Notes under the pieces: model-generated
The model's database searches: none
What the model saw: the letters and a program-made list of their open reading frames with translations, nothing else
What the model was told of the DNA's origin: nothing
Origin: a virus
Length of the DNA stretch: 61,725 nt
IMG/VR virus record: IMGVR_UViG_3300043409_000886
Span: 1 to 61,725 of that record
Direction: 5' to 3' (one strand)
Made by a program: the position numbers and the translations under genes
Shown here: in pieces, positions 31,018-40,685 of the stretch
Layout: the number at the start of each line of letters is the position of its first letter
Position numbering within the stretch: position 1 is the stretch's first letter

Positions 31018-32951
31018 TATGCGCTTACCTTTTGATGTGCCGAGGCCAGATAGGCCAGCGGTCCCTTGCTGTCGGGCGGTAGCTCCCTGCTGTCCGCCGC
31101 CCTCTTGTGTTTGCGTATCACCGCCAAGAACTCGTCCAGCACCTTGGCACCTGAGTCGTTGTCTCCGTCACCCAGACCAGAGACCACGTCCGCGGGGATA
31201 ACGAACTCACCCGTGGCCAGCATCGCGGGGATGCTGTCGCTGGTGCCCGTCCCGCCACCCTTGACGTAGTGGTGCATCATCCCGCCCTCAGAGAAGAACT
31301 CTGGGTCGTGACCCTCTGGGGAGTCGTGACCCTCGGGTGCGGCGCTCTGCTCCATCGGGTCTTGGTACTGCATCTCATCTGGTGCCATGACGTCCCCGCC
31401 CTCGGCGTACCCCGGGGAGTAGAAGAAGTTCTCAGCGGAGAGCGGAGCCTGCTGCCCGAATATGGAGGGGGGCACCGCCGGGGTCTGCGGCGCCGCAGCG
31501 GCGTTGAGTGGTTGATCCCAAGGGGCGTTCACTTTTATTTGCTCTCCACCGAACTGTGCCGGGTCTAGGTTAAAGGTTGGTGCCGTCGCGGTGAGCGGCG
31601 CCGTGGTGTTGGGTGACGAAGATGCCGGCGCCTGCGGCGACATGCCGACGTTTTGTTGCGCGGTCGGTAGCGCGCCGGGCGCCCGACTGCCACCCGTGGC
31701 GCGGCTGTACAAACTTTTTGCAAGCGTGCCCAGCGAGGTGCCCGATACAACCTCCGAGGGGGTCACGCCGTACTGCTTGTATATCTGGTCGAGCTCGGCC
31801 TGCGTCAGTGCCTCACCGGCGTCGGCCTTGGCCACAAGCTCCTGTATGCTGTCCTGCTTGGCCTGATCCGCAAGCTGGGTCAGGTACGAGTTCTGTGACG
31901 TGGCGTCCGCTGTGGCGGGGTCCATGGTCTGCCACGAGGCGTCGCTCTGGCTCAAAACATTCCCCGAGGGGTCGAGCGTGGTCGAGGAGCCGTTGACGTA
32001 CTTAATGATGGTATTGCCCGCGCTGTCCAGTGCGGCGTCCACAACATCCATGCCGGCGTTGACCGCCTTCGAGGTGGCGTAGTTCTCCGCGAACTTAGTG
32101 AAGTCCGGCGTCTGCCCCTTCAGCATCGCGTTGGCGCCAAAGCGCGCCGTGGCCGCCGCGGCGTCCGCCAATGGTGCCGGGAGGTCTGTACCCAGCCAGC
32201 CCTTCAGGTACCCGGAGCCTTTCCCTGTCACCATGTCAACCGCGAAGTTGCTGAGGCTTGGTGCCTGACCCTTGATTACAGATTGCGTCGTGTAGTTCGC
32301 CAGCGCCCCGGAGAGTTTAGCAATATCTGCGGGGGCCACGCTGGAGACTACGTCCCCTATCTCAGAGCCCGCGGCGCTGGTGAGGACGTTCTTTAACGAG
32401 TCCTCCAGCGACTGCCCCGAGAGACCAGACTTAATCAGTGAGCTTACGGAGTTGTTGACGAGCGGGTTGTTGAGCCACTGCACAAGCTCCGTGGGCGCGC
32501 CGACAGCGTTAGCAAATGAGGAGAGCGCCGTCTTCGTGGCGGCGTCCGTCGCGCCGGTTGCTACGAGCCCCGTGGCGGGGTTTATCAGACTCCCCCCAAT
32601 GTTTGAGCTCACCCCACCCAATTCGTACGCCCCCATGCCGGCGTCCAGCCCCGCGCCAACGCCTGCGCCGACCCCGGCACCTGCACCGACCCCGGCACCT
32701 GTGGAGGCACCGAGTGCCGAGTTTATCGCGGCCTCCTCCGCTAGCGTGGCACCGCCGTAGGCCGCACCCTCCTCGGCAAAGGCTGCGGGACCCATGTAGT
32801 ACGCCGCCACGACCATGGCGATGGTCTGTATGGGGTTCTCCATGGCGTTGTTGATGACACCACCAACGAAGTCACCCACGCCCTGAACGACGTCACCTAC
32901 GCCCTGTACAAGGTCCCCGACAAACCCGATTGGACCGCCGCCTCCGCCCAC
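31017..32951 (-). CDS. Internal virion protein with Gly-Ala membrane-like region and SDSIPAMLATGEFVIP motif
   Basis: 644 aa. ATG at 32951 overlaps the previous gene. Residues 1-115 are Gly/Ala/Val-rich with repeats (VQGVGDVVQGVGDFVGGVI, then GAGVGAGAGVGAG), suitable for membrane insertion or channel formation during DNA ejection. Near residue 560 the conserved stretch HHYVKGGGTGTSDSIPAMLA continues into TGEFVIPADVVSGLGDGD, a motif common to many podovirus and siphovirus virion proteins. Probably one of the proteins ejected through the tail. Confidence 0.55.
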   Translation of the reverse strand: MGGGGGPIGFVGDLVQGVGDVVQGVGDFVGGVINNAMENPIQTIAMVVAAYYMGPAAFAEEGAAYGGATLAEEAAINSALGASTGAGVGAGAGVGAGVGAGLDAGMGAYELGGVSSNIGGSLINPATGLVATGATDAATKTALSSFANAVGAPTELVQWLNNPLVNNSVSSLIKSGLSGQSLEDSLKNVLTSAAGSEIGDVVSSVAPADIAKLSGALANYTTQSVIKGQAPSLSNFAVDMVTGKGSGYLKGWLGTDLPAPLADAAAATARFGANAMLKGQTPDFTKFAENYATSKAVNAGMDVVDAALDSAGNTIIKYVNGSSTTLDPSGNVLSQSDASWQTMDPATADATSQNSYLTQLADQAKQDSIQELVAKADAGEALTQAELDQIYKQYGVTPSEVVSGTSLGTLAKSLYSRATGGSRAPGALPTAQQNVGMSPQAPASSSPNTTAPLTATAPTFNLDPAQFGGEQIKVNAPWDQPLNAAAAPQTPAVPPSIFGQQAPLSAENFFYSPGYAEGGDVMAPDEMQYQDPMEQSAAPEGHDSPEGHDPEFFSEGGMMHHYVKGGGTGTSDSIPAMLATGEFVIPADVVSGLGDGDNDSGAKVLDEFLAVIRKHKRAADSRELPPDSKGPLAYLASAHQKVSA

Positions 32952-33325
32952 TATTGCACCTCGATTTCTATTTTGTAGTGGTCGCCAATTTTGTGCGCCT
33001 GAATGGGGATACCCGCCTGCTGCGCTATGCGGATCATCGCGGGGGTCTTGGTGCTGCTCTCGGCGTACTCAATGCCGGCGCTCTTGAAGTGCTGGTAGAA
33101 CTTGGCGAGGGCATCCTTCATCTGAGGAGGGGCGTCAGCCGTGAGGATGTGAAACTCCACGGTCTTGTCCCCGCTGCCCCTGAACAGCAGGACGGTGTCG
33201 TTCTCCTGCAGCAGGCCGATGGACTTCTCCTTGATGCCCGCGGCGAGGTTGTTAAGGAAGCCGTTGACCTTCTCGCCAAGACCCTCTTTCTCCATGGACT
33301 GCCGAATTATGTCTGTGGCTTGCAT
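32951..33325 (-). CDS. Small virion-module protein, possible GNAT-like fold
   Basis: 124 aa, ATG at 33325. Sequence alternates helices and strands (DTVLLFRGSGDKTVEFHILT, then KDALAKFYQHFKSAGIEYAE, then MIRIAQQAGIPIQ) and ends YKIEIEVQ. This order resembles phage internal proteins with an acetyltransferase-like fold, but no acetyl-CoA loop is evident. Driven by the promoter at 33360-33390. Confidence 0.45.
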   Translation of the reverse strand: MQATDIIRQSMEKEGLGEKVNGFLNNLAAGIKEKSIGLLQENDTVLLFRGSGDKTVEFHILTADAPPQMKDALAKFYQHFKSAGIEYAESSTKTPAMIRIAQQAGIPIQAHKIGDHYKIEIEVQ

Positions 33326-33359
33326 TTGGCCTTTGGGTTCCCGTGAGCTTCCTATATCT

Positions 33360-33390
33360 ACTTATACAGAAAAACAGTGTTATCCGCCCT
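33360..33390 (-). promoter_or_regulatory. Phage-type late promoter
   Basis: Minus strand AGGGCGG (33390-33384), 17 bp, TATAAGT (33366-33360), then AGATATAGGAAG. Its upstream box overlaps the stop region of the preceding gene. Start near 33353; next gene begins at 33325. Confidence 0.65.
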
Positions 33391-33640
33391 ACTGCGTGTC
33401 GCCATTTACGACGGTAATAAACTGCCTCGCCCACTCACGCCAGTCCTCGAAGGGCGCGGGGTCTATGCCCCCATACACCGAGAAGGTCGGGAGCAGAACC
33501 ACCCCGCTCGCCAGCTGTTTCCAGTCTGGCTCCGCGACGTACGGGAGGGGCTCCTCACCGAAGTAGTGCAGCATGTTGCCGTTCCAATCTGACCACGACA
33601 TGCCATCGGGGAGGAACGGTATGGCCTGACTTATCGTCAC
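33389..33640 (-). CDS. Small protein in tail module
   Basis: 83 aa, ATG overlapping the stop of the gp10-like gene. Trp/Pro-rich, with [20 protein letters not shown] and WREWARQFI. Its sequence reads like a small virion or tail accessory protein; no family is identified. Confidence 0.5.
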   Translation of the reverse strand: MTISQAIPFLPDGMSWSDWNGNMLHYFGEEPLPYVAEPDWKQLASGVVLLPTFSVYGGIDPAPFEDWREWARQFITVVNGDTQ

Positions 33641-35730
33641 GGCCGGGTGTCCCCAAACTCGGCGGTTATGAGGACGCGACCCATCTCGTAGTTGCCCCCG
33701 ACGGTGTTGGACTCAAACTTCAGCCGCTCCTCCCGGTGCTCAATCCTGAGGTCGACCTTGCCGTCGGATGGCCCGAAGGTGAAGGGGCCATCCGACTCCA
33801 AGTCGCCCCGGGCAAACTTCTTGCCCAGCACGGTCAGGGTCATGTCCCCGGTCTGCACAAAGTCAGGCTCGATGCGGGTCAGGTGCATCCTGCGGTTGAC
33901 ACCCTGCGGGCTGTCGTGGGCGGGGTCGCCACCCACCCAGCTGATGTCGCAGGTGGTGAAGTTGGAGAGTATCGCAAGCTCCCCCTGATCTGAAATTTGG
34001 TCAACCCCGAACTCCTGCTGCCAGACGCTGTACCCATCGAGGATGTTGTACGCGTTCTCCCCGGCGCTGATGGCGGGGCTAAAGTTGCTGTCGACGGTGA
34101 CGAGTGTCACCCCGCCCGTTGCCTGACTCAGGACGTTGAAGCTAAACACGCTGCTCAACACGACGTAGGTGGTGGAGCCGTTGATGTTGCTCGATGCGAT
34201 CCTGTCCCCGGGGGAGAAGTCTACGCTCTGGTTCCCCTCAAGGTAGATTTGAGCCGCCGTTGGTGCCGCGTAGGTCAGGGTGCCCGCAATGGATGTCCCG
34301 GGCGCAACGGTCTGGGAGGCGCTGACGATGTACGTCCCCGCACCACCCGTGCCGGTGCCAAGGGTGGTAACCTTGGTGCCCGCCGTGACGCCGGTGCCGG
34401 TCAGCACCATGCCGATCTTTACGCCGCTCCCCGATGCGACGGTGAGTGTTGTCCCGGTGATGCCCCCGATGACGCTCGTCGTGGTGTAGGTGCCCGCGGG
34501 CGTTGCGGCCACGACGTGGGGCACACCAGAAATCCACTCGTAGTCCCAGCCGCACCAGATGGGGTTGGGGAAAATCTCTGTGGTGTACCCGCACGACCGG
34601 CGCGAGCCAACCGCGCTCCCGGCGTCGTACCAGATTTTGTCCTTGACGTTGTAAATGATTGCGTCGGAGCACTCTGTCTCCGTGCCGCGGGGATAAAAAA
34701 ACCAAATCTCATTAAAGCGTGGGACCTTGGTCGCCCAGACCTTCTGGCGCTGCTCAAAGTTAAGGTTGTCGAAGAGCCAATTTACGTTCTTATCGTTTGG
34801 CACAACCTGCACCGATCCGTTGTAGGAGTAGAATCGGTCCACGCCCATCCAGTAATACACGCCGTCCATCTCCACAACGGAGTTCGAGGACATGATGGAG
34901 ATTTGGCTGGAAATAATATCGTAGCGCCAGTAGATTGGCGCCGCGTTGACGAAGGAGACACGTATGAGGCTGTCCGTGGCCCAGAAGAGTCCTGAGGGGG
35001 ACTGCGTGCCACCGCGCACGGGGACACCCTTCACGATCTTGCTGGCCGCCATGTTGACCTTATTCGCAAGGGCGCCGTTCCAGTCCGTCAGCACCTGATT
35101 CGCGTAGGTGCTGTCGACGTTGTTGTTGGCGATGTAGCCGTTCGAGCCGTACACAAAGATGAAGGGGTACAGCACGCACACCCCGCCGTCAACGGAGATG
35201 GGGTCCCCCGTGGGGGCGCTACCGCCTGTGTCGAAGAGACCCGCGAGTGTCCAGACCTGACCCGCCCCGGGGAGGGTGTCCCCGACGAGTACCTGCGTCG
35301 CGACGCCGTTGTCTATGTTGGCAAGGTTCCGCCCGGGGTGCGCCAGAACATTAAGCGCCCCGCCGTTCGGTTCATACTGCAGGTCAAACTGCCAGAGGTT
35401 GTTGGCGTTGGCGGTGAAGTTGCTCAACGCCGCGGGGTACGGACCTGAGCCAATACCCACGTTGGTGCTGGTCGTGAAGACGTCGAGGCCGTCGCTGTTC
35501 CCGACGAACATGTAGTTCACCCCGTTGTAGGGGTTTGTAATTATCCCGCGCGGCACGCCGTTGGGCGTCCTGAACATCTGACGGTACCCGCCCATCTTCT
35601 TGGGGACACCACGCTGGAACCTTGCCCACGTGCCGTCGCTGAACTCGCGCGACTCGAAGACGGTCCCGTCCCGCTTTATGCCCGGCTGGACACCAAGGGT
35701 GTAGATCAGCGGCTGCTGAGTCTCCGCCAC
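33637..35730 (-). CDS. P22 gp10-like neck/packaged-DNA stabilisation protein with an inserted domain
   Basis: 697 aa, ATG at 35730. Begins [25 protein letters not shown]-like, typical of gp10-type beta-propeller proteins that close the neck after packaging. Conserved pieces include [59 protein letters not shown] and the C-terminal [16 protein letters not shown]. Residues about 408-485 are different: Thr/Gly-rich [20 protein letters not shown] and [14 protein letters not shown], a module usually seen in tail fibres. It looks inserted into the propeller. Confidence 0.75.
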   Translation of the reverse strand: MAETQQPLIYTLGVQPGIKRDGTVFESREFSDGTWARFQRGVPKKMGGYRQMFRTPNGVPRGIITNPYNGVNYMFVGNSDGLDVFTTSTNVGIGSGPYPAALSNFTANANNLWQFDLQYEPNGGALNVLAHPGRNLANIDNGVATQVLVGDTLPGAGQVWTLAGLFDTGGSAPTGDPISVDGGVCVLYPFIFVYGSNGYIANNNVDSTYANQVLTDWNGALANKVNMAASKIVKGVPVRGGTQSPSGLFWATDSLIRVSFVNAAPIYWRYDIISSQISIMSSNSVVEMDGVYYWMGVDRFYSYNGSVQVVPNDKNVNWLFDNLNFEQRQKVWATKVPRFNEIWFFYPRGTETECSDAIIYNVKDKIWYDAGSAVGSRRSCGYTTEIFPNPIWCGWDYEWISGVPHVVAATPAGTYTTTSVIGGITGTTLTVASGSGVKIGMVLTGTGVTAGTKVTTLGTGTGGAGTYIVSASQTVAPGTSIAGTLTYAAPTAAQIYLEGNQSVDFSPGDRIASSNINGSTTYVVLSSVFSFNVLSQATGGVTLVTVDSNFSPAISAGENAYNILDGYSVWQQEFGVDQISDQGELAILSNFTTCDISWVGGDPAHDSPQGVNRRMHLTRIEPDFVQTGDMTLTVLGKKFARGDLESDGPFTFGPSDGKVDLRIEHREERLKFESNTVGGNYEMGRVLITAEFGDTRP

Positions 35731-36998
35731 TAGAACGTGCCGCCGCTGATGAGCGCCGCGTTAAAGGTTGCTGTTGTGGTTATCTGCGGGGAGAGTGGGT
35801 TGCTGTTGTTGAGGGTCATCATGTTGACCCCGCCGGCTGTTAGCCCCAGCTGCGCCGCGGAGAGGAGGTACATCCCCGTCGAGGGGTCGCTAATGAAGGA
35901 GAAGGAGGGCGCCGCCGCGGAGCCATTCGTCACAAGGTAGGTCGCCGTGCCCGACTGCGTCAGGATGTACAGGAAGTTGCCGTCACTTAGCACCATGGCC
36001 GTCGTGTTGGCCGCCACCGCAATGGGTGCCTGCGAGCTGCCCGAGACTTGGAACGTGACGTCGTACCCGGTCTGGTTCGTGGCGTTCGACAGAACATACA
36101 ACTGCGTGACCGCCGGGAGCTCCACGTCGAGGTCGGTTGCGCGGGTGCCCGCGAGGGCGACGTATGTCTGGATGCTGGGCGCGAAGCTGATGAGGTCCAG
36201 CGTGGAGCCCACGACACTGTCAACGTCGTAGGTGGCCGCGGTGAACATGGCGCTGTTCGGGTTCGCGAGGCCAACGGTGTAGAAGTCCCCGTTGACGTAG
36301 TCGAACACGACCATGCCCGAGTCGCCCGGGTTGAACGTCACCGTAACGGAGCCGTTCAGTGTCGAGGTGCCCTGAGGCACCATGGAGATGGCGCCCGTGC
36401 CGCTGTTGCGAAAGAGGATGTACCACCCCGGGGTGATGCTCGCCGCCGTGGGGAGGGTGATGGTGTCCGCCCCACCCGTCCAGACGTAACTGAGCGCCCG
36501 GCTGGCGTTGTTTATCGTCGGCGCCACGGCGGTGGTCACGATGCCGTAGGAGGTCGCCAGCAGGCCGCTCGATGTGGTGAGCCCGCTGCCGGCCAAGGAG
36601 GCCGCGTCCGCCGCGGAGGTGCCCGTGCCGTAGGTGAAGTTGCGCCAGACACCCGCGCTGGTGCTGTTGCTGACAAGGTAGAAGTACCGCGCGTCACCGG
36701 CGGCGAGTGTCACCGAGTTGGCGTTGTCCTTGTCCTGAATGGTGAAGCTGAAGGCGCTGATGTTTCGGAAGAGTATGTCCGTCCCAACGGAGCCCTGACT
36801 GCCGTAGGGCAGCGTGACTATCAGGCTGCCCGCGCTCGGGTTGCAGTCGATGATGCGCGCCGCTGCCGTGTCCACGCCGCCCGGTGCGACGTACGCGGGC
36901 CACGTCAGCGAGACGTTCGCACTGAATGGCAGGCTGAGGTAGCTTACGTCTGTCGGCTGGACGACGTCCCCCGTGAAGGGGGATGTGAATGTGGTCAT
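35730..36998 (-). CDS. Tail fibre/appendage-like protein
   Basis: 422 aa, ATG at 36998. Beta-rich, Thr/Ser/Ala/Val throughout, with repeated short modules ([55 protein letters not shown]). The C-terminal [20 protein letters not shown] leads to a short end ISGGTF. The same GGTF ending closes the fibre protein at 46472. Lies between the connector and gp10-like genes, where P22-type phages place neck or tail-appendage proteins. Confidence 0.55.
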   Translation of the reverse strand: MTTFTSPFTGDVVQPTDVSYLSLPFSANVSLTWPAYVAPGGVDTAAARIIDCNPSAGSLIVTLPYGSQGSVGTDILFRNISAFSFTIQDKDNANSVTLAAGDARYFYLVSNSTSAGVWRNFTYGTGTSAADAASLAGSGLTTSSGLLATSYGIVTTAVAPTINNASRALSYVWTGGADTITLPTAASITPGWYILFRNSGTGAISMVPQGTSTLNGSVTVTFNPGDSGMVVFDYVNGDFYTVGLANPNSAMFTAATYDVDSVVGSTLDLISFAPSIQTYVALAGTRATDLDVELPAVTQLYVLSNATNQTGYDVTFQVSGSSQAPIAVAANTTAMVLSDGNFLYILTQSGTATYLVTNGSAAAPSFSFISDPSTGMYLLSAAQLGLTAGGVNMMTLNNSNPLSPQITTTATFNAALISGGTF

Positions 36999-37000
36999 CT

Positions 37001-37624
37001 TTACGGCTCCTGAATACTGGTGTTGCGGTCTATGCCGCGGCTTGCGTTCTCGCCCTTGAGCGCGGCCATGGAGGTGTCGTAATACTGCTTCCAGACGCCA
37101 ATCTTGTCTAGCGACTTCAGGAAGCCCTGAGCCTGCAGGAGGGTGCCAAAGAGCAGCGCCTGCGGCGCCTCCCGCGTGATGAGGTTTTCTTGGTTCTCCG
37201 CGTCGAGGGGCTGTATGCGGCTGTAGTAAGTTGCCTGCACCGTGTAGGCCGCGTCGGGTATGGGGGCGAATGACCAGTGGTTGTAGTCAAAGTCGGCGTA
37301 GTATTTCGGCTGACCCTGCGGCGTCTCGCCTTGATACATTGCAACGTAGTCCTGCGATCGGTGCATCACGGGGGCACCGTTGATGCTCATGGATACGGTC
37401 TTCCTCCAGCGCGCGGGCTTCTCCAGTGTGGCACCCTGCGTCCCAGATATGAGGGTCGTGTTGACGGGGGAGAGCTCCCAGAGGGTCTTGACCTGAGAGG
37501 CTATCTCCTGCTCCGCCAGCATGATGAGTCGCGGTATCTGGTCGAGGAAGGAGGCGTCGTTCCGCTCCGAGTAAGTTATAACGTCCGTGACCAGACTGTC
37601 ATACGTCATTGCCTGTGCGGTCAT
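37001..37624 (-). CDS. Head-tail connector (gp4/gp11-like adaptor) protein
   Basis: 207 aa, ATG at 37624. Helical N-terminus (YDSLVTDVITYSERNDASFL, DQIPRLIMLAEQEI), middle beta segment with KTVSMSINGAPVMHRSQDYV, then a typical C-terminal ITREAPQALLFGTLLQAQGF followed by KQYYDTSMAALKGEN. This pattern is a common phage adaptor that binds the portal ring. Confidence 0.65.
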   Translation of the reverse strand: MTAQAMTYDSLVTDVITYSERNDASFLDQIPRLIMLAEQEIASQVKTLWELSPVNTTLISGTQGATLEKPARWRKTVSMSINGAPVMHRSQDYVAMYQGETPQGQPKYYADFDYNHWSFAPIPDAAYTVQATYYSRIQPLDAENQENLITREAPQALLFGTLLQAQGFLKSLDKIGVWKQYYDTSMAALKGENASRGIDRNTSIQEP

Positions 37625-37626
37625 GG

Positions 37627-38682
37627 TTACCTCGTGTAGTACGAAATGTTAGGTGTCAGGTAGATCGGGGACTTGTCGCGCTCCTCGTCCTCGGCCTGAC
37701 GCAGCCACTTCTCGGCCTGACCCTCGAGATACGTGATGCGGGCGAGGTCCACGCCGGGCAGCTGCAGCGCCACCTTGTGGGAGAGCTGTGCCTGTATGGC
37801 GGGGAGCCACCTGTTGGGCGCGTAGAGGCTGTCGGTGAGCGTCCCCACGTCCTGCAGCTGGGTCTCTATGACGAGCTGGAAGACTTGGAAGTCGTTGTCG
37901 GGGATTGGCCAGAGGTACATCTGTGGCACGATCTGGCGGTCCATCCAGTACTGCAGGGAGCGTTGGCTCGTGAACTGCTTGTTGGGTAGGTTCCAGTAGT
38001 CGTCCCGGTTCAGCCGCGCCAGCGGGATGTCCTGCTGCGTGTAGGAGAACGAAATCTGGCGCAGTGAGAACGTGGTGGCGACCGTCTCACGGAGCCGGTA
38101 GTAGATGTGCTCGGGGGTGGGGTCGACCTGAAAGTAGTACCACTCCTTGTCCGCGAGGGTAACCGCTGGGAGTGTCTGCCGCACCACCCACGTCACGCCG
38201 TCCTCGCTGGTCTCAAAGACGAAGTTGTACGTCGCCGCGCCGTACGAGTTAAAGCCCGCCTGAATGATTCGTTGCCCCGCGCCGTAGGCCGCGCCGAACC
38301 AGTTGTTCGGGGCGGTGGAGGTGGCGTAGTTGTCGAGGGTCTGGCTGAAGAGGTTCACCGCGTTGACGTTGCTTGTGGGCAGCGCGGAGCTGATCTGGGG
38401 CGTGATGATGTAGCGCCAGTTCGCCTCACGGACGTCTATCGTGCCCTCGGGGAGTGTCAGGACGGACTGGTTGGTCTGCGTCCCCAAGAGGATGCTCTTC
38501 AGCATCCAGAGGTTCACGCCCCGGTTGGAGGCGTTCTGGAGTATGTAGAAGAGTGCCTGCCGCGCCCCGTTGACGTACTGGGGTGTCTGCTCCTCCGCCG
38601 CCTTCCCGGACTCGCGGAAGGCAAACTCGATGAGCTGCGCGACCGTTATCTTGGTCTGGTTGATTGTCCCCGAGTACGCCAT
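37627..38682 (-). CDS. Head-tail adaptor-like protein with an inserted beta domain
   Basis: 351 aa, ATG at 38682. The ends look like a tail-tubular/adaptor protein: ITVAQLIEFAFRESGKA at the start and QMYLWPIPDNDFQVFQLVIE with WLPAIQAQLSHKVAL near the end. The middle (residues about 125-215), with NNWFGAAYGAGQRII, FETSEDGVTWVVRQTL and YYRLRETVATTFSLRQISF, resembles a discoidin/F5-8-type lectin domain inserted into it. Such inserts often bind glycans on virion surfaces; the assignment is by pattern. Confidence 0.55.
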   Translation of the reverse strand: MAYSGTINQTKITVAQLIEFAFRESGKAAEEQTPQYVNGARQALFYILQNASNRGVNLWMLKSILLGTQTNQSVLTLPEGTIDVREANWRYIITPQISSALPTSNVNAVNLFSQTLDNYATSTAPNNWFGAAYGAGQRIIQAGFNSYGAATYNFVFETSEDGVTWVVRQTLPAVTLADKEWYYFQVDPTPEHIYYRLRETVATTFSLRQISFSYTQQDIPLARLNRDDYWNLPNKQFTSQRSLQYWMDRQIVPQMYLWPIPDNDFQVFQLVIETQLQDVGTLTDSLYAPNRWLPAIQAQLSHKVALQLPGVDLARITYLEGQAEKWLRQAEDEERDKSPIYLTPNISYYTR

Positions 38683-38685
38683 CTT

Positions 38686-38853
38686 CTATCGACCCCTTCC
38701 AGCGGCTTTTCTTTCCGGCAGCTTCCCCTTGGCGGGGCCAGCTTTGACGAACTCCTTGCCGACCTTTTGCTTGATCCCGACCTTCTTGGCAAACTCCGGG
38801 GAGTGCGCAACGCCCTGCATCAGGCGCTGCTGTGCCTTAGACTGGATGGGCAC
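38686..38853 (-). CDS. Small basic virion-module protein
   Basis: 55 aa, GTG start at 38853, one base after the stop of the preceding gene. Sequence MPIQSKAQQRLMQGVAHSPE continues with FAKKVGIKQKVGKEF and ends in Lys/Arg-rich residues. The SKAQQR-x-M-x-x-VAH-x-PEFAKKVGI pattern is common in small phage structural-module proteins of unknown function. Confidence 0.6.
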   Translation of the reverse strand: MPIQSKAQQRLMQGVAHSPEFAKKVGIKQKVGKEFVKAGPAKGKLPERKAAGRGR

Positions 38854-38854
38854 T

Positions 38855-40021
38855 TTAGAACCCTGTGCGGTAGGGGCTGATAAGACCCTGCTGCTGGGGC
38901 TGCATTGCGCCGGGTGCTGGTGTCATGCCCGGCTGGGGTATGATGCCCGTGGCCGCCGCGCCCATCCCACCGGAGGGCTGCGCGGGTCCCATGCCGCCCA
39001 TGGGGATCGCGCCGCCGTCGGCGAAGCCTGCGGGGCGCTGTGGTGCCATTGAGGGCGCCGCTGGGGGCATGCCCGGGCGCTGCATCTGTTGCTTCCTTGC
39101 CATCAACTTGGCGAGGATCGCGCGCTCCGCGGGGGAGATGGTGCCCATGCCGGACATGCCGTTGTTGGCGTCCTGCGAGTCGGGGTAGGTCATCGCGTTG
39201 CCGTAGGCGTTGCCCGAGGCGCGCTGCTGATATGCGTCCTGCACCTGCTGCATCATCTCGGGGGTCATGCTGCCGCCCTCGGCGAAATTGTATTGGCTCA
39301 TATCCTTTTGGGTCGTGTTCTCCCCCTCGCCGGTGTTTATAGACTGCGGCTTCGAGTAGGCCTCGCCGCGCTTTGCGGCCGCCGCGGCCTGAATCGCCTC
39401 GTGCTGCGCGTCGGTGCTGCCGGCGCGTCGTTTGCCGCTAAATGAATTTAAATAGTCCCGCAGGTTGCTGTAGCCGGAGGCTTGCCGACTCTCTAGCGAC
39501 ATCGCGCCCGGGCGCCCGCCGGCGGCGAACGAGGGCGTCTCCTTGCCCTTGACCGCGGCCTTGGAGGGGGCGTCGGCCTTCTTGTCGCCCGTGGGCTTGA
39601 CCTTGGTCATCCCGCCGGCCTTGAGCTTCACCGCCGCGGAGGGGGCGCAGGCCTTCTTGTCGCCCGTGGGCTTGACCTTGACCATCCCGCCGTCCTTGAA
39701 CTTCATCGCCGCCGAGGGGGCACAGGCCTTCTTGTCGCCCGTGGGCTTGACCTTGGTCATCCCGCCGTCCTTGAACATGTTGACGGTGCCCTTCTCCTTC
39801 TTGGCGCGGCCACCCCGGCGCAGCTTGGAGAGGTCTGTCTTGGCGCCCTCGTGGGACTGCTTGTCGTGCATCGAGAAGGCCTTCTTGACGATCTTCTTGT
39901 CCTGAGCCACGTCCTGCGAGCTCTCGGAGGTCTCGCTGTGGCGGCTCTTATACACCGACCCACCCTCCTTGTAGCAGTTAATGTCGGACTTCATCTTGGG
40001 AAGGCAGTTAAATTCTTTCAT
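38855..40021 (-). CDS. Lys-rich virion protein with three 25-residue repeats
   Basis: 388 aa, ATG at 40021. The N-terminal half is strongly basic: CYKEGGSVYKSRH, KIVKKAFSMHDKQSHEG, and three tandem copies of a 25-residue unit of the form FKDGGMTKVKPTGDKKACAP (75-bp repeats at about 39560-39790). The C-terminal half is Met/Gly/Pro/Gln-rich (MGTISPAERAILAKLMARKQ). It shares xxGG(M/S) spacer motifs with the other virion proteins here. Basic packaged proteins of this sort may bind DNA inside the head. Driven by the promoter at 40076. Confidence 0.5.
   Translation of the reverse strand: MKEFNCLPKMKSDINCYKEGGSVYKSRHSETSESSQDVAQDKKIVKKAFSMHDKQSHEGAKTDLSKLRRGGRAKKEKGTVNMFKDGGMTKVKPTGDKKACAPSAAMKFKDGGMVKVKPTGDKKACAPSAAVKLKAGGMTKVKPTGDKKADAPSKAAVKGKETPSFAAGGRPGAMSLESRQASGYSNLRDYLNSFSGKRRAGSTDAQHEAIQAAAAAKRGEAYSKPQSINTGEGENTTQKDMSQYNFAEGGSMTPEMMQQVQDAYQQRASGNAYGNAMTYPDSQDANNGMSGMGTISPAERAILAKLMARKQQMQRPGMPPAAPSMAPQRPAGFADGGAIPMGGMGPAQPSGGMGAAATGIIPQPGMTPAPGAMQPQQQGLISPYRTGF
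39560..39790 (-). repeat. 75-bp tandem repeat, three copies
   Basis: The core GCCTTCTTGTCGCCCGTGGG recurs at 39576, 39651 and 39726, exactly 75 bp apart, within the coding sequence of 38855-40021. Copies differ mainly in the codons for AAMK, AAVK and KAAVK. Confidence 0.85.
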
Positions 40022-40075
40022 GGTAACCTCGAGGTTAGTGTTTGTCGGATCGCGGAGTGGCCTACTCCTATAACC

Positions 40076-40106
40076 ACTTATGCAAAAAACGGGGTGTTTT
40101 CGCCCC
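40076..40106 (-). promoter_or_regulatory. Phage-type late promoter
   Basis: Minus strand GGGGCGA (40106-40100), 17 bp, CATAAGT (40082-40076), then GGTTATAGG. The spacer carries a GGGG-AAAACA-CCCC hairpin plus T-run, so the same sequence may also terminate upstream lysis transcripts. Start near 40069. Confidence 0.7.
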
Positions 40107-40633
40107 TACTTTGTAAGAAAGAGTGCCACCTCCCGGTGCCGGCGCTTAGTCAACGCCTTGGGCTTGACCCAGCGCAGGAACGCCCGCCCGGCGCCCGCCT
40201 CGTCCCCCAGATTCATCCTGCGGACGACCTCGGAGCCCTTGAACCTATCCTCCCCGATGTTGAAGCACAGGGAGGCCATGGCGTCGAACTGGTTCTGGGT
40301 GTACGGCACCCAGAGGGCGTCCGATATGGCCACCTCACACCGCCCCAAGTCTTGGAGGAACAGCTGCAGCACCTCGGAGTCGCTCAGGTGCGCCCTCAGG
40401 AGGCTCCTCTCGCCCTTCTTGATGCGGTGCCCCACCCCGGTCGTCCAGTGCCCCCGTACGTCCCGGTAGGCGCTGTTTCGGAAGCCCTCGAGGCGGGTTA
40501 TGAACTCTATGGTTGTGGGCTGGGTGCTGGCCCTAGTTGGCGGCGCCTCGGGGGGTTCCGTGGAACCAATGAACATCGAGGACAGCACAAATCCAATGAT
40601 GAGTACAGTTAGACCGGGCTTGAGCACGGGCAC
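40106..40633 (-). CDS. GH24 lysozyme, SAR-type endolysin
   Basis: 175 aa, ATG at 40633 with GGAGGTGC. Residues about 5-23 (GLTVLIIGFVLSSMFIGST) are a weakly hydrophobic N-terminal segment like a signal-anchor-release domain. The catalytic set follows: RLEGF (Glu), nine residues on the Asp of YRDVRG, six more to the Thr of GHWTTGVGH, matching the E-8aa-D-5aa-T triad of T4-type lysozymes. C-terminal FDAMASLCFNIG and RRHREVALF also fit GH24. It cuts peptidoglycan glycan chains from the periplasm. It has its own sigma-70-like promoter. Confidence 0.87.
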   Translation of the reverse strand: MPVLKPGLTVLIIGFVLSSMFIGSTEPPEAPPTRASTQPTTIEFITRLEGFRNSAYRDVRGHWTTGVGHRIKKGERSLLRAHLSDSEVLQLFLQDLGRCEVAISDALWVPYTQNQFDAMASLCFNIGEDRFKGSEVVRRMNLGDEAGAGRAFLRWVKPKALTKRRHREVALFLTK

Positions 40634-40657
40634 CTCCTACGTAACCTTCACCCGACA

Positions 40658-40685
40658 CTAATACAAAGTCGGCGCCAGAAGTCAA
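40658..40685 (-). promoter_or_regulatory. Sigma-70-like promoter for the lysozyme gene
   Basis: Minus strand TTGACT (40685-40680), 16 bp, TATTAG (40663-40658). A host-type promoter, unlike the RGGGCGR late sites, leaving a leader of about 18 nt. Confidence 0.5.
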
